Positions 15,645 through 24,353 are shown, counted from the stretch's first letter. The stretch: DNA of 64,000 nt from an uncultured Verrucomicrobia subdivision 3 bacterium (GCA_903858275.1 CAIOIC010000018.1:49143-113142); one strand, 5' to 3'. Numbers and translations: made by a program. Notes: generated by a model from the sequence alone, not told the origin.

Positions 15645-15839
15645 GTGCTCGTTTCCGTTAGAGAAACGATGCGTAAGCTAAAACATAATAAAATCGTGGG
15701 TCTGCTGCGTGAAGCCGGCCCGATACTGAAGCGGATGAAATCACGCAAGCCGCCCAAAACAGTGGCAGCCAAACTAAAGCAGGCCGTTCGCCGAAAGTTT
15801 GGCCAAAAGACACAAAAAACTGATATAAACACATCATGA
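15645..15839 (+). CDS. Small basic protein sharing the N-terminal module of the next gene
   Basis: A GTG start gives 64 residues, very rich in Lys and Arg. The segment LLREAGPILKRM...VAAKLKQAVRRKF parallels MLREAAPILKQQ...VLAKLQAAKEKKF at the start of the PadR-like protein encoded next. The stop overlaps the next start (ATGA). An ATG at 15669 (MRKLKHNK) is an alternative start. Function unknown; the shared module suggests one interaction surface used by both proteins. Confidence 0.5.
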   Translation: MLVSVRETMRKLKHNKIVGLLREAGPILKRMKSRKPPKTVAAKLKQAVRRKFGQKTQKTDINTS

Positions 15840-16306
15840 GCGAAGACGCCAAATCGCGAATGGAGCAGATGCTCCGCGAAGCCGCTCCGATCCTAAAGCA
15901 ACAGGATCGGGCTGTGGCCGTTCCTGCTCATGTGTTGGCCAAATTGCAGGCAGCTAAAGAAAAGAAGTTTCCAGCAATACAAATCCTGACCACCAAGGAA
16001 ATGGAGCCGCTGCTGCTGAAAGTTTTGGCAAAGCGATCCATGGACGGTGTTGAATTGATCTTGGGATTGGAAAAGGCGCACATTCAACTCAAAGATGCGA
16101 GCGAAGGGGTCATCTACGGCCTACTTTCAAAACTCGAATCCGCAGGTCATCTGCAAACTGAGTGGCGGGAACAGGGCGGACGGATGATGAAAATCTATCG
16201 TGTCACCGAAGCCGGTCGAGGATTGCTGCAAACCAGCCAGGCAGATGCAACGCAGATGGATGCTTGGTCGGCCAAGATTTTAGCATTTGATTCCACAGGT
16301 GCATAA
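15836..16306 (+). CDS. PadR-like winged-helix regulator with N-terminal REAxPILK module
   Basis: This 156-residue protein carries a winged helix in the second half (MDGVELILGLEKAHIQ, EGVIYGLLSKLESAGHLQTEW, YRVTEAGRGLL), as in PadR-family proteins. PadR proteins normally begin with this domain. Here about 55 residues precede it, including the REAAPILK motif shared with the preceding small protein. Such regulators commonly sit beside membrane proteins with a permease-prefix domain, as here (the gene at 16309 starts two bases later). Confidence 0.75.
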   Translation: MSEDAKSRMEQMLREAAPILKQQDRAVAVPAHVLAKLQAAKEKKFPAIQILTTKEMEPLLLKVLAKRSMDGVELILGLEKAHIQLKDASEGVIYGLLSKLESAGHLQTEWREQGGRMMKIYRVTEAGRGLLQTSQADATQMDAWSAKILAFDSTGA

Positions 16307-16308
16307 AA

Positions 16309-17088
16309 ATGACTGACCTACTGCGAATTCCACCAGCGGTAAATCTGTCATTTGAGAGGTTGGCCAATCAGATCTGTGAACAAGCCAAGCTGGATTATGA
16401 CACTTGGCATCTTCACAGCCATGAATTAGTGACGCACCTGCAGGCCCGTTGGCGGGAGGGCATTGAAAAAGGTTTGAGCACCGATGCGGCAGAAGAGCGG
16501 GCATTAACCCTGTTTGGAAAACCTTCAGATGTTGCCAAAGCGTTGCGCAAGCCCTGGCTCACCCGGTTGCTGAATTACAAACGCTTTCGTACTGAGCGCT
16601 TGCTGGTCTTTTTGGCTGCATACGTTTTCTATGCTTGGATGCAGGTTTTGGACGTGCATTACCGGCATCATATGGATGGCGCCCAGATCGATGTGGACAA
16701 AATAATGCTGCCGTTCACTCCGCAATTTTTCACCGAGGGCATGGGGGTTTTCTTTGTGGGCATTGCAACGGTTCTGGCAGTGGTGGCGATTCAATGGAAG
16801 CCTATTTATACGAACCAGAAATTGAATCAGTTCCTGCAAATTCGCTACGCGCTGCTGGCTCTGGTTGCCTTTTCCCTGTTCGAACTATCGGTCAAACCAT
16901 GCGCCCTGACTTTGGAGACATTCCAAAAATATGAATCGTATCTTTTCTACCAAGGATATTGCGTTCTACATATTCTCGGCGTCATCTTCGGTTGGCTCGG
17001 CGTGGCTTGTTTGGCAGTGGAATTGTTCGGCAAGCCTAGTCATTTTCGCAATCAGAAGCTCGAAGCCGGTCCGCTAAAAGCTACCTGA
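16309..17088 (+). CDS. Membrane protein with permease-prefix-like cytoplasmic domain
   Basis: The first 85 residues show the helical pattern of permease-prefix/DUF1700-type domains (LVTHLQARWREGIEKGLSTD, then EERALTLFGKPSDVAKAL). About four membrane segments follow (for example LLVFLAAYVFYAWM, GMGVFFVGIATVLAVVAI, YALLALVAFSLFELSV and VLHILGVIFGWLGVACLAV). In related loci this kind of protein is controlled by the PadR-like regulator next to it. Here it may also tether or inhibit the ECF factor, but that is inference. Confidence 0.65.
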   Translation: MTDLLRIPPAVNLSFERLANQICEQAKLDYDTWHLHSHELVTHLQARWREGIEKGLSTDAAEERALTLFGKPSDVAKALRKPWLTRLLNYKRFRTERLLVFLAAYVFYAWMQVLDVHYRHHMDGAQIDVDKIMLPFTPQFFTEGMGVFFVGIATVLAVVAIQWKPIYTNQKLNQFLQIRYALLALVAFSLFELSVKPCALTLETFQKYESYLFYQGYCVLHILGVIFGWLGVACLAVELFGKPSHFRNQKLEAGPLKAT

Positions 17089-17091
17089 CCG

Positions 17092-18063
17092 ATGGCTGCA
17101 ACCCGAAAAACATTCCTGCAGGCGGTCTGCTGCCTGTTCGCGTCGGTTTTTGTGTCTTCATGTTTTTCTGCGTCGGCCCCGGACTCGAAGCCGTCTTGGA
17201 TCACGTTCTCAATCACAATTCCCGAGGTAGCGCTCAAGGCGCGACTGGAACAAGTTTTGCCAGCTGAATTATCGTTTGAAGAGGAAGATGAGAAATACGG
17301 TATCCATTTTCGCAATCTCAAGATTTCCCGCAAACATCTGGTTTTGACCTGGAAAAATGGCGGACTTGAAATCAAGACCTTCGCCACAGCCAGTTTTCAA
17401 TTTAAAGTCGGCGTGATACCGGTGTGGGAGGACATGACGGCTGAGATGATTGCCGGAATGCACCTCAAGCCGACCATAGGCAAAGACTGGAAGTTGCACA
17501 TGCACGCTGAGCCAATGCTTAAGGTCACGAAAATCGGTAAAATTGGCATGTTCAATGCCGGCAATCTGGTAGCAGCCTGGCTCAAGTCGAATTACATCCA
17601 ACCCCAAGTAACGGGTTTTGAAGATTTTATAGAACAAAGCGACTTCGTGAAGACTGCGGTAGAAGAAACAGCCCAACAGATGGCTGATGGGATCAAAGTT
17701 GGCGGAAAGTGGGAGCAGATAAACGTGAAGACATTTGCAGAACCAATTTTCTCAGATGATCGAGGAAGCTTGGTTTGTCAGGTCCACGCCAAAACGATCA
17801 TCGCCACACCAACAAAGCATAAACCAAAAGCGCAAAAGTGGACCGGACTGCCGCCCGTGTCTTCGCGCGGCTTGGAGGATGAATTGCCAAACATGGGGAA
17901 TATCACCATTTCCGTGAATGACCAATTACCGCAAACGAAGGGCCAGTCCCTGAATCTGAATCTGGATCTGGATTTGGTGCATCCAAATCAAATCAAGGGA
18001 CGAGCCAGCATCATTTTGAAAAAGATCAATTTTGATATGATTGATGGTCTCGTTGCCCCATAG
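17092..18063 (+). CDS. Exported protein, possibly DUF4403-like (TULIP-type)
   Basis: The 323-residue protein has a signal peptide ending at a Cys (CCLFASVFVSSCF), so it may be a lipoprotein. The mature part starts with an extended strand pattern (SWITFSITIPEVALKARLEQVLP) that recalls DUF4403, a BPI/LBP-related lipid-binding fold, but the match is loose. The second half has repeated amphipathic strands and ends ASIILKKINFDMIDGL. It is the last gene of the sigma operon and is followed by a strong terminator. Confidence 0.5.
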   Translation: MAATRKTFLQAVCCLFASVFVSSCFSASAPDSKPSWITFSITIPEVALKARLEQVLPAELSFEEEDEKYGIHFRNLKISRKHLVLTWKNGGLEIKTFATASFQFKVGVIPVWEDMTAEMIAGMHLKPTIGKDWKLHMHAEPMLKVTKIGKIGMFNAGNLVAAWLKSNYIQPQVTGFEDFIEQSDFVKTAVEETAQQMADGIKVGGKWEQINVKTFAEPIFSDDRGSLVCQVHAKTIIATPTKHKPKAQKWTGLPPVSSRGLEDELPNMGNITISVNDQLPQTKGQSLNLNLDLDLVHPNQIKGRASIILKKINFDMIDGLVAP

Positions 18064-18082
18064 AATCTGAGGGCTAAAATAC

Positions 18083-18116
18083 AAAAGGCACCGGGTTTTG
18101 AGGCCCGATGCCTTTT
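18083..18116. terminator. Bidirectional Rho-independent terminator
   Basis: AAAAGGCAcCGGG pairs with CCCGaTGCCTTTT around a seven-base loop, with A-runs and T-runs on both sides. It separates the rightward sigma operon from the leftward excisionase-like gene. Confidence 0.8.
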
Positions 18117-18166
18117 GGGACGTGCTAGCCTACCCGCATTTTTGCATTTGCCGATGCGACTTCCGT

Positions 18167-18361
18167 TTATTCAACGGTTGTGCGCACAAACTCCAAGATC
18201 GATTCTCGTGTGATTCGCTTATGTCGTAACGCACAAGACGATTTCAAGAGACCCCGTTCAAGGAGCCGGTAAACACTATTATTGCTGACCGCCAGCATCA
18301 CTGCGACTTCTGGAACGGTGTAAAACAGCCGCTCCAGTCCTAGATTGCTATCATGCTTCAT
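18167..18361 (-). CDS. Excisionase-like MerR/HTH_17 protein
   Basis: The ATG at 18361 (MKHDSNLGLE) gives 64 residues; the track start at 18427 adds 22 unlikely residues. The core LFYTVPEVAVMLAVSNNSVYRLLERGLLK, with RHKRITRESILEFV, is the excisionase-type winged helix that recognises DNA beside attachment sites. It lies 500 bp from a tRNA gene fragment and next to seven GGGTGA motifs, the arrangement expected at the end of an integrative element. No integrase is in the window. Confidence 0.75.
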   Translation of the reverse strand: MKHDSNLGLERLFYTVPEVAVMLAVSNNSVYRLLERGLLKSSCALRHKRITRESILEFVRTTVE

Positions 18362-18637
18362 GGAAGTATGGTTGCTTTCTCCGCCAGTTGCCGGTCGTAG
18401 CCGTAGGCTGGCGGCCCCGAAGATCATTCGAGACAGTCACGCGAGGTGGATTGTCAAAGAACGACTTCAGAGAGAATCAGGTCACCACTTCCAACAATGG
18501 GTTGGAAGGGAAAGGACCTAATGTTCGGAGGTCAAGCGGCAGATTCCAACCCACCGCTCAAGGGAGATAACGACAAAAGAGCGAGAATTCTTACAACAAA
18601 ATCTCGTCTTTGAAACTTGCTCTTGATTGCGGGTGCG

Positions 18638-18859
18638 GGGTGACAAATAGGGCAGGGCAGGTTGAGCGTCTCGTGGTCAGATGGTTTTTTGGGAGAAAAA
18701 ATGTCACCCCTTTTTGTCACCCCCGGCGGTTAAAAAACGGGTGAAATGGGGAAAATTGGGAAAGCGAAAACGGGTGATCAAAAACTTTGGATCCACCTGT
18801 GGTCATTGGGTGAAGTGACGACTGGTGACTTGGAGTGAAAAGGGCGGAAAAGGGTGAAA
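18638..18859. repeat. Cluster of seven GGGTGA motifs (iteron-like)
   Basis: GGGTGA followed by A, C or T occurs at 18638, 18739, 18772, 18808 and 18852 on the plus strand and inverted (TGTCACCC) at 18702 and 18715. The density is far above the surroundings. Likely uses are integrase arm sites, excisionase sites or an origin. Confidence 0.5.
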
Positions 18860-18874
18860 AATGACCAAACATCC

Positions 18875-18912
18875 TTGCGAACGAGACGCTCTACCAACTG
18901 AGCTAAGACCCC
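18875..18912 (-). pseudogene. tRNA-Ala(CGC) 5' half, broken after position 38
   Basis: The minus strand reads a perfect tRNA 5' half: acceptor GGGGTCT, TA, D-arm GCTCAGTTGGTAGAGC, G26, anticodon strand TCTCG and loop TTCGCAA, giving anticodon CGC (Ala). After position 38 the expected CGAGA is replaced by GGATG, and no T-arm or CCA follows. The break at the anticodon loop is a preferred integration point for tyrosine recombinases, so this probably marks the right end of the element. Confidence 0.7.
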
Positions 18913-19065
18913 ATCCAGAATCACGGTAGCCACCGAAAAGTGACGGCGGCTACTATGGCGCAAAGCGCCGCGCAATCAAGTAAAAAGACGGCTGGCGAAC
19001 CCCTAATGATCGGGCCGGCTTGAAAAATCTTTTTCTACATCATTACTCAGCATATCCTCTGCGCA

Positions 19066-21900
19066 GTGAAGCGGCGAAACTCATTTTTGATTTTCTGGCT
19101 GGCGTGGTTGTGTTGCGCGGGGCGGAACACGGCAGCGGATTCGCCCTTCGTCGTGGACGTTTGGGGCACCGCCGCCGGGCTGCCCCAAAGTTCCGTCATT
19201 GCGCTGACCCAGACCCGCGAAGGTTACCTCTGGCTGGGCACGCTCAACGGCTTGGTGCGGTTCGATGGCAATTCCTTCACCCGCTTCAATGTCAATAACA
19301 CGCCCGGCCTGCCGGACAACCGCATCATCTTTTTATTCGAGGATAGCCGGACCAATCTCTGGGTTGGCACCGAGGCGGGGGGCCTGTGCGCCATCAAGAA
19401 CGGCGCGGTGAAAAACTTTGATTCCGGTTCCGCCTCGGGAAAAATCACCTTTGCCTACGAGGATGAATCGGGAACCGTCTGGTTTAGTGCGGCGGATGGG
19501 AAATTTCTTTGCTGGAAAAACGGACAGCTGGAATCCAATCCGCAAATCTTTTCCGCCCAGTTGTTTTACCGCGCGGCGCATATTCTTGTTCCCGGCAAAA
19601 ACGGCGTGGTTTGGCGGTTACAAAGCGGTCGGGTGGAAAAACGCCGCGGCGAGCGGTTGGAGAAAACCTGGGACTCGGCTCCATGGGGCAATACTCATGT
19701 GTCCGCCGCGATTGAGGATCGCGAGGGCAATCTGCTGGTCGCGACCCTTGGCTCGGGAGTTTTTTGGTTGGATAACGTTGGTAACTGGCGGCGGATTGGA
19801 TTGGAGCAGGGGCTTTCCCACAACACGGTTCTGGCTGCGGCTTTTGACCGGGAAGGCAATTTGTGGGTCGGCACGGATGGCGGCGGATTGAACCGGATTA
19901 AGAAAAAATCTTTTGCGGTGCCCGCCGGCTTGCATCCGTGGGTGGCGCAATCTGCTGCCGGGGACGCGCAAGGTGGCATTTGGGTGGCCTACAATGGCCA
20001 GGGACTTTCCTGCTGGCGCACCAATGCCGCGATTGATTACGGCATTGGCACCGCTGGCAACGCCTGGTCGGTCCTGGTGGACCGGCGGGAGCAAGTTTGG
20101 GCTGGCACGCGCGGGGAGGGATTATTCCGGTTTGCCGCCAATAATTTTCAACCGGTTGCCGGCGTGGAAAAAATCGGTCAGCAAATCTTCGCATTGTTTG
20201 AATCTCGCGACGGAACAATCTGGGCGGGTGGAAAAAACGGCTTGGCCGGTTTTGACGGCACCGGGTGGAAAATGTTTTCGGCTAAGGAGGGTTTGCCCCC
20301 CCATTCCATCCGGGCGCTGGCTGAAGACGCGACCGGAAATCTTTGGCTTGGCACCGAGGGTGGCGGCTTGTTTCGTCTGCGTGGTGGAAAAATTTCCAAT
20401 GCCAATGCTCCGGTGAAAGATGTTTCCTGCCTGCTGGTTGACCGGGATGGCGTCCTGTGGGTCGGCACTTCCGGTCATGGTCTCGCGCGATGGGAAAATG
20501 GAAAATGGAGTGTCTGTTCTACCATTCATGGCGGTTTGGTCAGCGACAGCATTGGTTATTTGTTGGACGACGCTGCGGGTAATCTGTGGCTGGGCTCGTA
20601 TGAGGGTTTGTTGCGGATCAGCAAAAAATCCGCGGCTGATTTCGCTGCGGGCGTGGTGAAAACCATTGCCTGCCGCACCTTTTTCACCCGTGAATGTTCT
20701 GCTGGTGCCCAGCCGGCGGCGCTGCGCACGCAGGATGGTAAAATGTGGTTTCCAACTATTGGCGGATTGCTTTCGATCAATCCGGCGGAGTTGAATCCCA
20801 ACACCAATCCGCCGCCGGTTGTCATCGAGTCGGTGGTGGTGGACGGCGTGGAACAAAATAATAACCTGCTCGTTTCCATTGCCAATCAATCCGTCACGAT
20901 GACGCCGGCCAACGAGCAATTGGAAATTCATTTCACCAGCTTGAACTTTTCCGCGCCGAAGGGCGCGCAGTTTGGCGCGCGGTTCAAATTCCGTATGGAA
21001 GGCCGTGATAAAAACTGGACGGACATCGGTGGCGAGCGGGTGGCGCATTTCAATAAAATCAGCCCCGGCCAGTATTTGTTTCGGGTTATCGCCTGCAATG
21101 AAGACGGCGTGTGGAACGATTCTGGCGCGACACTGGCCGTCACCGTGGAGCCGCCATTCTGGCGCACGTCTTGGTTTGTTGCGGCGGCGCTGCTGGTGTT
21201 GCTCGGCACGTTGGCAGGAATCATCTATCTGCTGTCCACGGCCAAACTGAAACGCCAGTTGCGCGCGGCGCGGCAGAAGGAATTGATCGAGCGGGAACGC
21301 GCCCGCATCGCCCGCGATTTGCACGACCAGCTTGGTGCGAACCTGACACAGGTCACGCTGCTGGGTGAGCTGGCCCAGACCGACAAGCACTTGCCGGAGG
21401 AAGTGGATCTGCACGCGCAGCAAATCATCGAGACCGCCCGCGATACGACGCGGTCGCTCGATGAAATAGTCTGGGCGGTGAATCCCGCTAACGACACCCT
21501 GGAAGGGTTGGTAAATTACGTCTGCAAATACGCCCAGGATTATTTTGAACTGGCGGGGGTGAGTTTTCGTGCCGAGCTGCCGACGCAGTTGCCCGCCACC
21601 CCGATTCCGCCGGAAGTGCGCCATAATGTTTTTCTCGCCTTCAAGGAGGCGGTGAACAATGTTGTCAAACACGCCCATGCTGCCGAGGCTCGCGTGCGGT
21701 TGCAGTTGGAGCCGGGAAAATTCATTCTGACCGTCACGGACAATGGTTGCGGGTTCGGCGATGTTTCTGAAAAGAAACTTCGAAATGGTCTTAAGAATAT
21801 GCGCAAACGTCTGGCCGACATTCGCGGTGAGTTCGAGGTTTCGTCCGGCGCTGGCGGCGGCACGGTGGTGAAACTTACAGTTCCCATTTTGAATTCATAA
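19066..21900 (+). CDS. Reg_prop beta-propeller sensor histidine kinase (NarL-partner type)
   Basis: The 944-residue protein starts with GTG and a signal peptide. A periplasmic two-component-regulator propeller follows, built from repeats such as GYLWLGTLNGLVRFDG and NLWLGSYEGLLRIS (about 30-540), then a Y_Y_Y domain (about 600-700) and one membrane helix (SWFVAAALLVLLGTLAGIIYL). HisKA_3 follows, with phospho-His in RARIARDLHDQLGANLTQV, and a HATPase domain (NVFLAFKEAVNNVVKHA, DNGCGFG). It senses an unknown, probably carbohydrate-related, signal and phosphorylates the regulator encoded next. Confidence 0.9.
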   Translation: MKRRNSFLIFWLAWLCCAGRNTAADSPFVVDVWGTAAGLPQSSVIALTQTREGYLWLGTLNGLVRFDGNSFTRFNVNNTPGLPDNRIIFLFEDSRTNLWVGTEAGGLCAIKNGAVKNFDSGSASGKITFAYEDESGTVWFSAADGKFLCWKNGQLESNPQIFSAQLFYRAAHILVPGKNGVVWRLQSGRVEKRRGERLEKTWDSAPWGNTHVSAAIEDREGNLLVATLGSGVFWLDNVGNWRRIGLEQGLSHNTVLAAAFDREGNLWVGTDGGGLNRIKKKSFAVPAGLHPWVAQSAAGDAQGGIWVAYNGQGLSCWRTNAAIDYGIGTAGNAWSVLVDRREQVWAGTRGEGLFRFAANNFQPVAGVEKIGQQIFALFESRDGTIWAGGKNGLAGFDGTGWKMFSAKEGLPPHSIRALAEDATGNLWLGTEGGGLFRLRGGKISNANAPVKDVSCLLVDRDGVLWVGTSGHGLARWENGKWSVCSTIHGGLVSDSIGYLLDDAAGNLWLGSYEGLLRISKKSAADFAAGVVKTIACRTFFTRECSAGAQPAALRTQDGKMWFPTIGGLLSINPAELNPNTNPPPVVIESVVVDGVEQNNNLLVSIANQSVTMTPANEQLEIHFTSLNFSAPKGAQFGARFKFRMEGRDKNWTDIGGERVAHFNKISPGQYLFRVIACNEDGVWNDSGATLAVTVEPPFWRTSWFVAAALLVLLGTLAGIIYLLSTAKLKRQLRAARQKELIERERARIARDLHDQLGANLTQVTLLGELAQTDKHLPEEVDLHAQQIIETARDTTRSLDEIVWAVNPANDTLEGLVNYVCKYAQDYFELAGVSFRAELPTQLPATPIPPEVRHNVFLAFKEAVNNVVKHAHAAEARVRLQLEPGKFILTVTDNGCGFGDVSEKKLRNGLKNMRKRLADIRGEFEVSSGAGGGTVVKLTVPILNS

Positions 21901-21939
21901 TCGTAATCTTAATCCTAATCGGCAGCGGGATTACGATTA
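21898..21939 (+). repeat. Hairpin between kinase and regulator genes
   Basis: TAATCGTAATC pairs perfectly with GATTACGATTA (11 bp) around a 20-base loop. The stem starts at the kinase stop codon. It has no T-run and so is not a classical terminator; it may be an mRNA-processing or repeat-derived element. Confidence 0.5.
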
Positions 21940-21951
21940 AACCAGATACCA

Positions 21952-22590
21952 ATGTCTATCTCTGTTTCCATCGTCGAAGATAACGATAAGCTGCGCGGCA
22001 CGCTCGCCAAGGTGATTGGCCGCGCCGAAGGTTTCCGTTTTGTCAGCGACTACGCGAATGCGGAGTATGCCATTGCTGATTTGCCCAAGGCGAAGCCGGA
22101 CGTCGTCCTGATGGATATTAATTTGCCGGGCATGAACGGCGTGGAATGTGTCCGAAAACTGAAGGCGCTGATGCCGCAGTTGCAGGTGATGATGCTGACC
22201 GTTTACGAGGATACGGAGAGCATCTTCAACGCCCTGGCCGCCGGCGCGAATGGCTATATGCTCAAGCGCACGCCGACCAGGGAATTGATCGAGGCCGTTC
22301 GCGAGGTGCATCGCGGCGGTTCGCCCATGACGACCCACATTGCGCGGTTGGTGGTGCAGTCGTTTCAAAAACCCTTTGCGCCGGCACCGGCGGCGGGCGG
22401 TGATTTGGCGGAGCTTTCCGAGCGTGAACAGCAGGTGCTCGACTTGCTCGCGCAAGGTTTGATTTACAAGGAAATCGCCGAGAAACTCGGCATTAGTTAC
22501 GAGACTGTCCATACTTACATCCGGCGAATCTACGAAAAGTTGCAAGTGCGGACGCGCACGGAGGCGGTGGCGAAATTCCTGCAGCGGTGA
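21952..22590 (+). CDS. NarL/FixJ-type response regulator
   Basis: The 212-residue protein has a receiver domain (SIVEDND, phospho-acceptor Asp in VVLMDINLPGMNG, Lys in YMLKRTP) and a C-terminal LuxR-type helix-turn-helix (LSEREQQVLDLLAQGLIYKE, ETVHTYIRRIYEKL). It follows the HisKA_3 kinase after 51 bases and is its obvious partner. Targets are unknown. Confidence 0.92.
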   Translation: MSISVSIVEDNDKLRGTLAKVIGRAEGFRFVSDYANAEYAIADLPKAKPDVVLMDINLPGMNGVECVRKLKALMPQLQVMMLTVYEDTESIFNALAAGANGYMLKRTPTRELIEAVREVHRGGSPMTTHIARLVVQSFQKPFAPAPAAGGDLAELSEREQQVLDLLAQGLIYKEIAEKLGISYETVHTYIRRIYEKLQVRTRTEAVAKFLQR

Positions 22591-23006
22591 TGGCACTAAT
22601 TCCGCCCCCAGACTTAACTTGCAAGGCCTTTACAATAATACAGATGTCATGAAACGACCAAAGAAATTATCTTGGCCGACAACACTAAATACGACCATCG
22701 AGATCTAGATTGGAAAAATAAATAATCTCGAATAAAAATCATACGCGTCACGTCAAGTAAATGAGTTCGCATGAAAAGCAATTTCCTATCAGTAATACGG
22801 CAAGCAATTCTTTCGTTTAGGGTTTTTTGACTAGCCACAGCCTCGTGATGGGCGAGTTATGAAGGAACTATCCGATTCTTCTTTTGTCATACGAATTATT
22901 GGCGCAGGAGTTTTTGACGCGGCTCGTATAATTGGCTGGCAAATCATTTGGATTTGTTTTGTGAAATACTTTTTACACTTCCGTCCGCGCTCGATTTCTG
23001 CGAGTA
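22591..23006. other. Intergenic region, 416 bp, with repeat-like sequence
   Basis: The first 250 bp are AT-rich with no gene. From about 22850 both strands are open for 70-90 codons, but the translations resemble the low-complexity SFVIRI-type products of dispersed repeats in this lineage. I see no real gene. Confidence 0.45.
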
Positions 23007-24353
23007 ATGTATCCACTCTGGCGTGTGCCTGCGGAACTGACAGGCCGAAACCACCGGAAAATGTATCATCAAATGTGGAATAGCTTGTGGTGCCCAATCA
23101 GTCAGATGGGGTGGTTTACTGCTTATCCGTTTGCCACCGCCTCAAGCTCGGTTTTTTATATTTTGCTGATTTTGATGGCGATTCCAACGACCCGCCGTTT
23201 TATAAAACCGTGGCTTGCGCACCCAATCCCACCGCATCAACAATACCTGCAAGGTTTTGACACCCTCCGAGGGTTTGCCGCCGCAATGGTTGTGATTGGC
23301 CATTGTTGGTGGGCAACTTATCCAATATTCGCGACCTCGCAGTTGGCCGCACCGTGGATTGGGTATGGCACAAAATGGGTTTCAATATTTGCTGTCCTTA
23401 GCGGATTTCTTATTTATCGATCCAGCCTCTCAGCCATCGAATCTGTTTCGGCGCTCCGCGATTACGTCGTGCGACGTTTCTTTCGCGTTTACCCAGTCTA
23501 TTTTCTCGGCATTTTAATGTGCTTGATTCTCGGCCAGTACAATGGCAATCCGTACGCAAGATCGGTGTCGTACTTTTTCTCCGATGTATTCATGTTCTTC
23601 ACGCTTAGCTGGCCGGGTGGCTTTGCCAATCCGCCAACCTGGAGCCTTTATGTTGAAGTCGCATTTTACGCCGCCCTGCCGCTTGCGCTTCTCGTCGTTA
23701 GGCAGAAAAGAATGTTGGCTTTCTGCTTCCTTGGTAGCGCAGCCATGTTATTGGCCGATAATGAAAGTCGTTTTTTCGCCCTTTGGAAATATTTTTTATT
23801 CGGCATCATCGCCTCCGAGCTTTCGCCTACGCTGACGCGTCGCACAGCATTATATTGCGCTACGGTTGGCGTGGGGCTTTTGCTTATTGATTTTAAGGGG
23901 CCATCTTTTGATTGGGCAGCCAAGATAGGCATCGGTTTAAAACATCCAGACGAACAGTCGGTCGGGCTAGGATTGGGATTCAGTCTGATCCTAGCCGGGC
24001 TCCCGCATCTCAATATGCTGGGCCGTGCACTGTCCGTGCTGCCGTTGCGGATGCTGGGCGTGATTTCGTATAGCGTCTACATAACACATTTTTTCTATAT
24101 CCTCGTAAATGTTCCCGAGATTGGCTTGCTCACTCGTGCCGGCACACAGCCAATGTATCAACACTTCTCGCAAATGCCATCGTACCCAGGCTGGTATTTG
24201 CCGCTGGTGTTCTTCCCGGGTGCGCTCTTCTGGGGATTAGTAAGCTTTTTGGTTATAGAACGGCCAGGCATACAATTGGGACGCCGCCTCCTGAAGGGAC
24301 ATTGGCCAAGTGTGCAGAATGACAGCTTAACACGAAGCAACGATACAAAATGA
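23007..24353 (+). CDS. Acyltransferase 3 family (OafA/YrhL-like) membrane protein
   Basis: The protein has up to 448 residues and about ten membrane segments. The family signatures are present: FDTLRGFAAAMVVIGHCWW with the catalytic-type His, GTKWVSIFAVLSGFLIYRS, VRRFFRVYPVYFLGIL and PTWSLYVEVAFYAALP. These enzymes move O-acyl groups onto cell-surface sugars. The start is uncertain: Mets at 23007, 23061 and 23073 are all possible, and none has a strong ribosome-binding site. The gene stands alone. Confidence 0.85.
   Translation: MYPLWRVPAELTGRNHRKMYHQMWNSLWCPISQMGWFTAYPFATASSSVFYILLILMAIPTTRRFIKPWLAHPIPPHQQYLQGFDTLRGFAAAMVVIGHCWWATYPIFATSQLAAPWIGYGTKWVSIFAVLSGFLIYRSSLSAIESVSALRDYVVRRFFRVYPVYFLGILMCLILGQYNGNPYARSVSYFFSDVFMFFTLSWPGGFANPPTWSLYVEVAFYAALPLALLVVRQKRMLAFCFLGSAAMLLADNESRFFALWKYFLFGIIASELSPTLTRRTALYCATVGVGLLLIDFKGPSFDWAAKIGIGLKHPDEQSVGLGLGFSLILAGLPHLNMLGRALSVLPLRMLGVISYSVYITHFFYILVNVPEIGLLTRAGTQPMYQHFSQMPSYPGWYLPLVFFPGALFWGLVSFLVIERPGIQLGRRLLKGHWPSVQNDSLTRSNDTK

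Larger units (their letters stand above)
18428..19065. other. Element boundary region without protein genes
   Basis: About 640 bp hold the GGGTGA cluster and the 5' half of tRNA-Ala. The small frames here are not credible; one (18778-18975) contains GVLAQLVERLVR, the well-known false translation of a tRNA gene. The last 150 bp before the sensor-kinase gene should hold its promoter, but no consensus boxes are clear. Confidence 0.6.

Noticed and set aside
18778-18975. 65-residue leftward ORF containing GVLAQLVERLVR
   Set aside because: This peptide is the classic false translation across a tRNA gene; the DNA is the tRNA-Ala 5' half.
20122-21678. 518-residue leftward ORF opposite the sensor kinase
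   Set aside because: Antisense shadow of a gene with clear kinase and propeller motifs; no family features of its own.
22831-23097. 88-residue leftward and 74-residue rightward ORFs before the acyltransferase gene
   Set aside because: Both are open over the same repeat-like stretch and give low-complexity SFVIRI-type peptides; neither has a ribosome-binding site or domain.
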